This document shows, piece by piece, positions 11,464 to 20,601 of a stretch of DNA of 27,380 bases. Made by a program: the position numbers and the translations under genes. How positions within the stretch are numbered: the stretch's first letter is position 1; the number at the start of each line of letters is the position of its first letter. Below the pieces are notes generated by a model. It was not told the origin of the DNA. It saw only the letters and a program-made list of their open reading frames with translations, and made no database searches. This DNA is from Ophiosphaerella korrae (lineage: Eukaryota > Ascomycota > Dothideomycetes > Pleosporales > Phaeosphaeriaceae), in contig JALNQF010000143.1 of assembly GCA_028456385.1 (NCBI GenBank), positions 87,501-114,880 on the forward strand, written 5' to 3'.

Positions 11464-12201
11464 GATGAAGGATTGTTGTTGTGATAGTCGGGTCGGATCT
11501 GTACGTTATTTTGATGGGCTGCTGAAGAAGATGGTTGATTATAGAAAGAAGAAGAGCCAGGAAGCAAGATTATATGAACTTAGCTGTTACGAATGCAAGA
11601 AATACATACCCAGAAGGATTCTAGAAGTAATAAGAAAAGCATATGGGCACAATAGTAGGCTGCTCCAAACGCTCCATACTTGATATTGTCGGGACGAACA
11701 AGTGAGCACTAGAGTACAACAATATTAAGAGTACCCACTTTTATCGCTCTGTCCCTTAATCACAAATATTATGCTGGAGTTCTGAGACACTTACCTCTTG
11801 CTATTGTTCACGCTCGCCTCCACTAGCCTATACCCATGTACCCATTTCTTTTTCGATGACACTCGTCCAAAAATCAGGGAATCCAGAGAACTTATGTATC
11901 TTGCATTTTAGCGAATCCATGCTCCTAGATATCGCTTCAAGGCTCTGAGCGGTCTGTGGTTGGAACCTGCGGTGAGGTGGGGCGACCCAAGGCATCGCGC
12001 AGATTTCTTAGTATTGTTCATTGATACCACAGGTGAAACTTGTGTCATAACGTGACGCGTGATGGTGTATGAAGAGTCACGGGAAGTCGCGAGACACGCT
12101 AGCGTGAATACAGACTAAGTCGATGCACGTCATCCTCATCGTTCCGCAATCGCGTCGCGACACTTTGACAACCTTACTACACCGCGTTTCATGTCTCCAG
12201 C
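11464..12201. promoter_or_regulatory. Divergent intergenic region, receptor and BRCT gene
   Basis: About 740 bp between the start codons of the receptor (minus) and the BRCT gene (plus); it should contain both promoters. The 9-mer TATTGTTCA occurs twice on the plus strand, at 11802-11810 and 12012-12020; ATTGT is the core bound by fungal HMG-box mating-type proteins. TGAAACT at about 12033 is one base from the Ste12 pheromone-response element TGAAACA. Binding is inference. No coding region or RNA gene is evident. Confidence 0.4.
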
Positions 12202-14028
12202 ATGCCTTGGACACTTCTAGTAGAAGGCAAAAATAATGTGGAATCACAACGCCACCAACTTGAGGATGACAGCACTGCAAGGATCACGTACGACAATGAT
12301 TCTTTTCAGATTGTGCATGAGAGACCAAATGATATGATTGAGGTTGGTTTGATTAGTTAGTCTACCACTCAAAGAACACATTAACAAATACTCATCTACG
12401 CAGCTACTGGCTCATTTGGTGTCAAATTAGAGGCAACTGGAGCGCCCCTGGACATATTGTCCGACCGAACTTCTGGAGTCCCAAAGTTCGACAGCTATCA
12501 TCTACAACCACGTAATGATGAACGCACGGAAATTTTACTGCTGCGTCACGGAGATGTCATCACTTGTTCATCGTCTTCCGCTGGTGTCACCTGCACCTGG
12601 GAAGCAGGGCCCAAGATTCAGGTCAACTCGTCTGCGCCCAAAGTCGAGGTCAACGATACTACTGCTGGAATTGCCGAGACACCCGAAGAACTCACTGAAG
12701 ATGAAGATAGTGATCTAAATTTGACAACTACAGCAGTAGCAGCAACACAGCCCAAGTCTCAACAACCCGAGCCGACACCTCAACTGCCTAACCAACAATC
12801 ATTCATCATTCGGGAAACCCCAACCGCTGGTCGCGTCAGTCTGATTGCCGACAGTGGAGCCATTCCTATGATGAGCACCCATACTGTGCCGGAATGCTTT
12901 TCTACAGCTCCTACTGTCCAGTCTGAGAAGCCAGAGACAAAAGCCCTGGACACGTTCACTAACCCCACGGATGTTCTATCTAAGAATACGCCACGTGCAG
13001 GTGGCCACCCTAAAGTGATGGTCTCGAAGAAGCGGCCAAGCCCAGTTCCTGATGAAGCCGATATTGAAAGGGGACATGCGGGCCGATCAAGCAAGCGTGC
13101 TAAGAGGATGGCGCCAGAGGATAAAGATTCTCAAAACGGTCTGCTGGAAAATTCGAAGGTCAATCCCCCAGACGAACTAGAGACGAAGGGTAAGAAGCGG
13201 AAGTCGACAATAAGGGGAACTGGAAACCTTGGCGCAACCCCTTCACGCTCTCAAATAAGCTCACAACGTTCAAATTCACCGGCAAGCGTAAAGTCTTACC
13301 AAGGCGAAACTCCCTGTATTGCTACTAGCAACTCTAGCATAATGGAGAAAAGCCAAGCCGTGAAATTTCTGAAGAAGCAGGGTGGCTCGCTTGTTGACTC
13401 TGTGAAGCAACCTTTCAACATACTATGGTCAGTTATGGCCGCTTGGCAAATTTTGGTTATCTCCATACTAATAAGAGGTAGTGTCAGAGATGGTTCGCTT
13501 CAAAAAACTCCAAAGGTTCTACAAGCTATCGCTACTGGCGCACCTATCGTTACTGATAAATGGCTCACCGATTCTGCTAAGGCTGGCCATTTTGTTTCTA
13601 CTGATGCATATACGCCTTCTGCCCCAAAACAAGAAGATGAATGGAAATTCAAGCTCCAAGATGTAATAGGTCAAGCTCAAAAACCTTTTGAAGGCTACAC
13701 CATCCACTTTACGACGAGCGTGCTCGCAATGTACAAGGACTTCAGTGAGATTGAGCAGGTCTGCAAGGCTGCAGGTGCAGAAAAAGTAACGAAGAAAAAG
13801 AAAAAGATCGATAAGGGTGACGCGAATATCATACTTGCAGTAGACGAAGGCGACAAAGATGCAGAGAGGCTGATGGAGGAGGGTTTCGTATGCTACCACC
13901 GAGATCTGCTACCTATGAGCATCTTCCGAGGCGGAGTTGATCTCGACAGTAACGAATTCAAGCTTGGCCTAGGTGACATTAACACAAATACTGAGGAGAA
14001 CAAATCTAAGGGGCGTACCAAGGCCTGA
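12202..14028 (+). CDS. Tandem BRCT-domain protein, probable DNA-damage response
   Basis: Three exons, 12202-12346, 12404-13427 and 13482-14028, give 571 residues. Intron 1 uses a weak GTTTGA donor. Intron 2 (54 bp, GTCAGT donor, ACTAATA branch site, GGTAG acceptor) is a multiple of three and stays open, so it is easy to miss. It was placed because removal restores a standard BRCT core, FNIL-CVRDG. Two BRCT repeats occupy about 362-445 and 457-545, with the conserved Trp417 in TDKWLTDSAKAG; such pairs often bind phosphoproteins at DNA breaks. The N-terminal 110 residues end in LLRHGDVITC, which faintly recalls an FHA domain, and would give an FHA-BRCT-BRCT plan like Nbs1; I do not see the diagnostic FHA residues. 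The middle is acidic and then Lys/Arg-rich (KKRP, SKRAKR, KGKKRKS), probable nuclear targeting. Nuclear repair role is inferred. Confidence 0.8.
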
Positions 14029-14449
14029 GCGGGATCAGCACATCTTCTCATTCACCCAACATACGATACTAGCCTCTCGCTTTACGCGTACTTGGAAGGG
14101 TCGTTCTGACGGGCCGTTGTGGCTGTGCATGAAGGAACACAAGTGCTTACTTATACCCTAGACTTCGGTCTATCATGCTAGAAAATTTGCTTGCCAGAGT
14201 TTGAATACCATTTCTCAGCGTTGCAGCATTGTTTCATATTGAAAATAACCAAGCGTATCACAACGCTCAGTCTCTGACCATAAGCGAGTTTGACCCACAT
14301 CTCTACACACATCCACACAAGTTCAGTACTACACGCAAACCCCGAGTTTATATTCTTGCGTGACTAAAGCCCAGGTATGTATCAATAATTTTTCGGATCG
14401 TTCCAATCAAGCGTTGAGTCAGCCACACGTTACTCTCATCGCTCACATA
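14029..14449. other. Intergenic region upstream of the tRNA gene
   Basis: About 420 bp between the BRCT gene and the tRNA gene. It should carry the 3' end of the BRCT transcript. No open frame, RNA gene or repeat of note is visible. Confidence 0.6.
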
Positions 14450-14535
14450 TCCTCCGTGGCGCAATTGGCTAGCGCGTCTGACTGTTAAGACAGTGGCAAA
14501 TCAGGAGGTTGAAAGTTCAAGCCTTTCCGGGGGAG
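14450..14535 (+). tRNA. tRNA-Asn (GTT) with a 12-nt intron
   Basis: A full cloverleaf can be folded. The acceptor stem TCCTCCG pairs with CGGGGGA (one T-G wobble), with discriminator G at 14535. The D stem is GCGC/GCGC. The anticodon stem TCTGA pairs with TCAGG, and the anticodon GTT is at 14484-14486 in the loop CTGTTA/A. The variable loop is AGGTT, and the T stem GAAAG/CTTTC encloses TTCAAGC. A 12-nt intron (14488-14499) sits at the canonical position after base 37. Internal A and B boxes (TGGCGCAATTGG; GTTCAAGCC) are intact. The genomic bases that follow happen to read CCA, which eukaryotic genes do not normally encode. Confidence 0.93.
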
Positions 14536-14540
14536 CCATA

Positions 14541-14545
14541 TTTTT
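14541..14545 (+). terminator. RNA polymerase III terminator of tRNA-Asn
   Basis: A run of five T starts six bases after the tRNA discriminator base, the usual Pol III stop signal. Confidence 0.8.
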
Positions 14546-14772
14546 GCAAGTCACACCTGTTCGAGCCTCTCACTTGGTTGTTCACGATGCAATGGCAAGC
14601 ATGCATCCACTAGTTGTGTGGGCGTCTGTTGTTGCGGCTCTTTCGCGTGCAACTTCCGTGTGAGGAGCTTAGCTTTCTCAGCTTCAGCCTCTCACCCCTA
14701 TTTTGGCAGCCTGTGGAACCCACATGCTTGTATAAACCATGCCAGCTTTGGATCTCACACATCGCCAACGTG

Positions 14773-16116
14773 ATGCCCACGCGTCGCAAAATGAAGCTGC
14801 AACAGCCTGGTGGGACTCGTAAGCAGATTACAACACCAGACGAGGAGCCGGCCATCCCGACGACGATCCTGAATCTTCCACCCGAGCTTATCCTTTCGAT
14901 ATGTGATTTCTTGCCCCAGGACGACCGGGCATGCCTAGCCCTTACATGTCGCCACATGCTACGAAGTCAAGGCACACGGGTCTTTACTGAGCTGGACAAT
15001 CACCGCAAAGAAAAAGCCGCATTCCTGCAAAAGATTCAAAATGCAAAACCAAGCGTCGATTTGTGGCTATGTTACAGTTGTATCCGGTTCCATTCAACAC
15101 ACCAACGCCACCGGGATCCCAGCAACTTCCTTTCCGGCGCCTGCACCCCAGTCGGATTCCCGTATTGCAAGTCTGCCTACGCCACCGTGCTCGATGAAAT
15201 GCAGCACCGTCTTGCCACTCCGCGTCATAAATGGCCCAGCCAAGTGACGTGGATCGAGGACGATATCACTACGCCTAACCGGCTCTCCGTCTACATTACC
15301 ATACGCGCCAGCGCTACCCATCTCTATCTTCGCCGCCGTCACATTCTCAATTTCCGGACTAAGCTTGGAGATGCACGGCTCGATTGGAATGTGAGTATCT
15401 TCGAGCTTTTGGAAAGGCTGGAGACAGCGAATATTGATATATGCCCGCATGTGTGCATCAACGGAAGCTGGAGGAAAGGCGATGGGTCGATCATGGATGA
15501 GTTGAACAAGTACCACAAAAAAAGCGTGTGGAAGCACGGAGGAGACTTCACTGGTTATAGTTGTGCTGAGTGTCGTCTTGAGGTGGAGGTGCAGTGTATG
15601 GAGGCAAAGTCGGAGGTTGTTGTGATTGCATGGCAGGAGGTTGGGAAGCTTGGGAATATGGATTCCCCTGCTGGCCGTGCCGTTGTTGAAGAGAGCGCGG
15701 GGCAAAAGAATCTACCGTTGGGTCAAGCACCGACGACGAAGGTATCGAGGAAGAGCGGGGGAAATGCAGAAACGGATTCGAAGCATGCGGGTCAAACCAC
15801 GCGGAAGTCACTGTCCCCGTCATCTCAGAAACTGTTCCTCCAGAAGATGCTGGACATACTGCTGAGGTCCTTGGGGCTGAAGTCTGCCCTGAGGAAGTCT
15901 GTGAGCTGGACGAAGCTGTCTGCGTCTGTGCCTGCGAAGGAGCGGCCGAAGACTGATTTGCCTGCGCCCGCATTTGGGCCGCCCGCTGGTCTGCAATCGG
16001 CAACGGAGATGAAAATACAATGGGAATCATTGGAAAATGAGATAAACTGCAACACGCGACTAGGACTAGGCTGTGACGGAAACGAAGTCGTGGACCTGCG
16101 AAAAATAGACGATTGA
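14773..16116 (+). CDS. F-box protein
   Basis: A single exon of 447 residues. The frame stays open upstream to about 14,614 but holds no earlier ATG, so the ATG at 14773 (MPTRRKMKL) is the start. An F-box lies at about 30-70: PTTILNLPPELILSICDFLP, then CLALTCRHM. This helix-rich module binds Skp1 and brings substrates to SCF ubiquitin ligases. The following region has cysteine pairs LCYSC, CPHVC and SCAEC, a pattern common in the large, fast-diverging F-box families of Pezizomycotina. The C-terminal 130 residues are Ser/Lys-rich and probably disordered. Substrate unknown. The start codon is about 240 bp downstream of the tRNA, so the promoter may overlap the tRNA gene. The long open frame on the opposite strand at 15548-16030 is a shadow of this gene. 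Confidence 0.8.
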   Translation: MPTRRKMKLQQPGGTRKQITTPDEEPAIPTTILNLPPELILSICDFLPQDDRACLALTCRHMLRSQGTRVFTELDNHRKEKAAFLQKIQNAKPSVDLWLCYSCIRFHSTHQRHRDPSNFLSGACTPVGFPYCKSAYATVLDEMQHRLATPRHKWPSQVTWIEDDITTPNRLSVYITIRASATHLYLRRRHILNFRTKLGDARLDWNVSIFELLERLETANIDICPHVCINGSWRKGDGSIMDELNKYHKKSVWKHGGDFTGYSCAECRLEVEVQCMEAKSEVVVIAWQEVGKLGNMDSPAGRAVVEESAGQKNLPLGQAPTTKVSRKSGGNAETDSKHAGQTTRKSLSPSSQKLFLQKMLDILLRSLGLKSALRKSVSWTKLSASVPAKERPKTDLPAPAFGPPAGLQSATEMKIQWESLENEINCNTRLGLGCDGNEVVDLRKIDD

Positions 16117-16883
16117 AGATATGAAGATACTACAAGATTCCATTCCTCTCCCAAAGAGTGCTTATATACCATCGAACCTTCGCCGCGTACCGAATGCCAT
16201 AATGTCTGAATGCAGTAGTTTCCAAGTATACCAGCAAGTACGTCAACGAGTCCCGTTTGAGCATGAGTTTAGCATGACTATAAGTCACGAGTATGCCGCC
16301 TCGCCCCTACTCACAGTTTACTTCATGCAGACACAAGCTCGGTATCCTAATGTAGTCGTCAGATGGTAAGACGGCCACCATCGAATCGTCACGACACGGC
16401 CGCGCGCCAAGCCTCTCTAGCCACCACGGCCACGTTCGACGACCCTTCAGCCGCAAGCCTTGGCCACGAGCATGCCCCCATGTGGTAATTTGCCGTTGGC
16501 CCTGTCATGAGCTTGCGTAGGAGAATTCCGCCTTTCCAAAGTCGTGCGAACCCTAGTGCCCAGGCGGTCTGACTCTTGTCTCCGCCCTCCACTCTGTCAT
16601 TGCGTCTGGTTTCCCCGATGCAGTCTGCCAGGTACGCGGTGTCCAGCTGAGATGCCTCGCGTCCATCGGGCAATGGCGGTATACTCACGATTCGTCCGCC
16701 TGCGCCGCTTGGTCCACGCACGATAAAATAGTCTGTCGTAGTGCGCACCGCCACATAGATAGCAAAACTAGTAGCTGCCTAGCCTATTTTCATGTCACGT
16801 GTACACCCGACGCGCTGGCGTTTGCTGCGTTGCGTTTCCCCCCACTACTACCACCTTCATTCATACACCCGCCCACCGCAACA
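16117..16883. promoter_or_regulatory. Intergenic region and RPA3 promoter
   Basis: About 770 bp between the F-box gene and RPA3. Near its right end are an E-box-like CACGTG (about 16796-16801) and an ACGCG core (16810-16814), the invariant part of the MCB element through which MBF drives replication genes at G1/S. A single copy is weak evidence. A minus-strand open frame covers 16389-16754 but has no ATG and no known domain, so it is not called as a gene. Confidence 0.4.
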
Positions 16884-17326
16884 ATGGACCACCCACAAAC
16901 GCCCCGCATCCTCGCCCCGCACCTTGCAGCCTTCCAGCACCGCATCGTGCGCATCCTAGGAAAAGTCGTGCATCTGCGCGGCGAAACCGCCGTCATCGAT
17001 GCAGACGGGCATATCGACATAATCCTGAACCGCGTACGCCCAATTGAACCCTTTTGCGCCCGGCATAATTGCCTATTGTGTTCGTTGTTAATGGTGCAGT
17101 AGGACACTCATCTCGCTGCGGGCCACGCGGTTGAGATAATCGGTAAGGTGGACCAGAACCTCGCGGTGAAAGTGCAAGCGGCGACGGATTTCGGGACGAA
17201 TATAGGTTAGGCATGCACATGCAATTGCACATACGGCAACTAACTGTGGGGCAAGATTTTGACGCGGCAAAGGAAGTCGTCAACGTGACGCACCGACACA
17301 AAGCGATATTCTACGACGACGAGTGA
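16884..17326 (+). CDS. rfa3: Replication protein A small subunit (RPA14/Rfa3-like)
   Basis: Three exons, 16884-17033, 17103-17205 and 17256-17326, encode 107 residues. The N-terminal TPRILAPHLAAFQ, the GKVVHLRGETAVIDADG strand pair and the GHAVEIIGKV segment form the single OB fold of the Rfa3 family, and the length is typical (about 110-120). RPA3 joins Rfa1 and Rfa2 in the heterotrimer that coats single-stranded DNA in replication, repair and recombination; it stabilises the trimer core. Intron 1 ends in a tandem acceptor (CAGTAG): only the second AG gives a protein, since the first puts TAG in frame. Intron 2 has a CTAAC branch site. The gene converges on the YMC020W-like gene, with 102 bp between stop codons. 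Neither single exon is long enough to be obvious, so the gene is easily missed. Confidence 0.88.
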
Positions 17327-17428
17327 GACAGAAAGAGAAGGACATGTATTCCGCGCAAATTCTACATAGGTATCGCAAAGAAAAAACGCCATAACGCCTT
17401 GCCTTCCGTCTCATGTATACTACAATGC

Positions 17429-20400
17429 TCAAAGCTTACTCCTAACGCCCTCGAGGCGAAACTTGACGTCTTTCAATTGCTTGCTCGTGGGCCTCCACTC
17501 TTTAAACATGCCGAGTAACTGCTCTACCTCCTTGCCCAGCTCCTTCTTAACAAAGTCCTCCTCCAACAAGCCGCGCATCGCCCACGGCAAGAAAAACGGG
17601 TTCGGATTCGCGCTGCTCGCGGACGGCGCATAGTCCCTGACACGCAGGCTATGCACGTCTTTATTATCGGTCTTGGCGCCGATGACTGGGATGTTGATGC
17701 CCTGGAGGCTGGTGGCGGTTGAGGGGCGGGGCTGTGGGGGTGTCGGGAGGGACGTTGTTTCGAGGGCGTGTTGGACGGCGAGGGCGTAGATGGCGGGGTC
17801 TTCGTAGACGCGGGAGTGGCCCTCGCCGCCGTACAGCGAGCCGGCGAGGGCGGGGGCGAGTTCGCGGATGAGGCCATGGTCTGGGAGGCCGAGGTTGCGC
17901 AGCTTGAGGGTGAAGCCGACGAGGTGGGTGAGGAAGTCGGGGGCGTGGATGCGGCCGTCGACGAAGACGGCGCGGTAGATGTAGGGGTGAGAGAGGGTGG
18001 AGAAGGTTGAGGACTGGGGTTATTAGTCAGGTATGGATGGTGTGAGGTGGATGGGCTTACTTCGAGCGACACGAGTTGGTCATCGATGCTTCCAACGTAG
18101 AAGATGCGGACACTGAATCTCAACACCTCATCCAGCGCAGCAAGATACATCTGACTAACCAAACTCTTTGGATTCGAAAACTCAAATAGTTCGGCGGCTA
18201 TAGAACCCAGATACTTTGTCTTATATTCGATAAAGGGACCCATATTGATTCCCGCCATAGCACATATCCCTATGCGGGTGGCGTTGACGCATCCAAACTG
18301 GATGAGCTTAGCGACTAGCATTATCGCTACTGGCACGCCTTGCGAATGGCATGCAACGAGGATGAAGTCGGCTTGTTTGATATGTTCAATCCAGTTGAGC
18401 AGCAGTTTCCACAGCGTGTTGACGCGCTCGGCGATGAAGCCCTCACCTTCAAGCGCTATCTGTTCTATCTCCGGTGAATAACCCCGTGCTTGGGTCCAGT
18501 CGTTGATAGCCGCTGCGGCAGCATTGGCAAACCGTATTGAAGTTCCTGTCGGCTGACCAATCACTTTCTGAATGATTGGAGCAGGGAAGAAACCATGAAC
18601 TCCAATAGCGACAGCCTTTCTTATCCGCGGTGGGTTTGGATTGATTTGTAAATGGGGCATTGGGGCCCCGCCACCCAAGAGAAATTGGCGTATCTGCTGC
18701 CAGAACTTAGGCTGCTGAACCATTCGGTATGTTGTCTCAAATTTGGGTAGGAGGAGATTCGGTGGTTCTTGCTTGACTTTGGCCGCTGCCTTTGGCGCTG
18801 GCTGAGCTGTGGGTGCGGTTCCAGGTCTTGTCGGCTCTATTGTAGCCGAATTATCTACAGGCTTGAGTACTTTGCTGGAAGCAGTACTGTCAGATAGAGT
18901 TTCTCTAGACTTATTGCTTATCTTTGGCTGTCCTCGTAAGGACAGGAATGACTTCTTTGCTGACGGAGCTGGTTTTGGTGGCGGCTGTGGTTCTTTGAGG
19001 GCCTCTGTTTGTGCCTGGGGTTCCTCTTGCTCATTGAATTGGGCCGCTTCTGGATGTGATTGTGAGGGGGTGTTGTAGACTGCCACTTCGCCGACATGCT
19101 TCTGCGGTGCACCTTCGGTTAGCGTGTTCTCCTCTTCAGGCTTCCCTCTATACCAGAACGCCCATGCAGACGGTTTTGTTGTGTTAGTAGCAGTGGCCGA
19201 AGCGACCTCTGTCTGCCCTTTGGCATCTATGAGTACACCCGTCTCTTGTGAGGCTTGTGAGGCTTGTGGTTCTGGTATTGCTTGCGAGACTGGTGGCTTA
19301 GGGGGTGCTGGCATCTCGATTGGCTTTGGTACAGGCGGCTCTTCAGCTGAAGCCACTTCAGGAGGAGGGTTGGTTTGTGCGTTTTGTGCGCTGCTCCATA
19401 GCCAAAACCATGATGAGCTAGATGTGTTTTTGCCATGTGTTCCGTCGGCTGTAGTTGCTGCATCCTTTGTGTTAGCATCGTTCCCAGTCGCTTTTTCAAC
19501 CGGCGCATCTGTGTTCGCTCCTTCTTTTACTACATTGGTATGTTCTGTCATAGGGCCAACATCTAAACCATTTGTCTTTGCATCTGGCTCTTCTGATGGT
19601 GTTGGCCCTGGTAGAGGCGTGCTCTGTGCATCAGCGATGTTGGGCTGTGTCTCGCCCTTAGCCTTATCTGCTTCTGAGTATCCATCGGGCCTCGACCACC
19701 AGCTTCGCCAGCCCCAAGTATTGGCAGCTGGGTCCGCCGGTGTGAGTGAAGGAGGGTTTGGTGGTAATGGTGGATCGTCGGCCTTGGGTGTTAGTGGTTC
19801 GGGGGTGTCCTTGGCCATTTCTGCTGCGTTTACTTTTCGTGTATCTTGGCTCAAACCATCCGAGGAGACGTTGACTTTTGTGATGGCAGTTGGGACAGTG
19901 TTCCCCTTGCTCGATTTGCGCTTGGTGAGGAACCTGGCCGGTGAGTCGTCCCTAGAGTTCTTTGCCTGCTCCCCAGGAAGCTCGCTAGTAGCCCCTCCAC
20001 TGACGCCAATGCTCTCCTTGACTGTCTTGACTACAGCAGGTGCCTTGGACCGCCAGCTACCCGAGCCGCCAAGCCACTTCTTGCCTTTTGGTGCCTGACA
20101 GTCTATGGCTATGGGTGTTGCTACTCCATTTGAGGCTGTTGTTGATTCAGCTAATGGTGTATTTGCAAACGTATTGTTTATGATATCACTATCGCCTGGT
20201 GTGGTGGAGGCGGCGTCCGCTGTGTTGGTATTGCTGTCGCCTGCAGTGGGCGTTGGGGGGTTTGGCTTCGACTTCTTGCGTGGGCTCATTCGGGCGGGGA
20301 GTGAAAAGAGATTGAGCAGGCGAAAAGGACGCTGGGGGTGGTATTAGCATGTGTAGTGAGTGTTCAAGCATGTGAAGGGCCGAGTCTTGACGGCACTTAC

Positions 20401-20445
20401 CTTCTGTCCCGAGCCAGACGGGCTGGCCAGCTCGTTGTCGGCCAT
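17429..20445 (-). CDS. YMC020W-like alpha/beta-hydrolase-fold protein
   Basis: Coding exons on the minus strand are 20445-20401, 20331-18061 and 18013-17429 (966 residues). The first 45-bp exon (MADNELASPSGSGQK) was found by following a GTAAGT donor, GCTAATA branch site and CCCCCAG acceptor; it joins in frame with no stop to MSPRKKSKP. If translation instead starts at that internal Met (20289), the protein has 937 residues. Residues 1 to about 560 are low-complexity, rich in Pro, Ala, Thr and acidic residues, with Trp-rich patches (NTWGWRSWW, SSSWFWLW, PSAWAFWYRG) repeated at intervals. The C-terminal 400 residues carry a hydrolase fold: VHGFFP (about 593), the nucleophile elbow ACHSQG with Ser about 678, and GSIDDQLVSLES supplying a candidate acid near 765. 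The yeast relative has no firm function; a lipase-like or structural role is possible. Confidence 0.85.
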
Positions 20446-20601
20446 GACGCATGCGACTGCCCCGTGCTTTGGGTTTCGGTGACCTAGCGCGACTCGATGC
20501 GCGATTCTGCCACCGCCTTCCTGCGACAGATTCCAAAATCGATAACCAAAATTTATCCGCCGAACTTTTTCTCCGCACTCGACCGCACGCGCACCGCAGT
20601 C
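20446..20601. promoter_or_regulatory. Short bidirectional promoter, hydrolase / SPB1
   Basis: Only 156 bp separate the two proposed start codons. AAAATTT at 20548-20554 is close to the RRPE element of ribosome-biogenesis promoters, which suits SPB1. I see no TATA box. The two genes may be co-regulated; this is inferred from the spacing. Confidence 0.45.

Noticed and set aside
15548..16030. 160-codon minus-strand frame rich in Gln/Ser/Pro
   Set aside because: Antisense shadow of the low-complexity C-terminus of the F-box gene.
16389..16754. 121-codon minus-strand frame between the F-box gene and RPA3
   Set aside because: No ATG start, a stop lies shortly upstream, no splice partner or domain found. 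It could still be an exon of an unseen gene, but support is too thin.
19124..20098. 324-codon plus-strand frame
   Set aside because: Exact antisense of the low-complexity half of the hydrolase gene; the Gly/Ser/Val-rich translation mirrors Pro/Ala/Thr codons.
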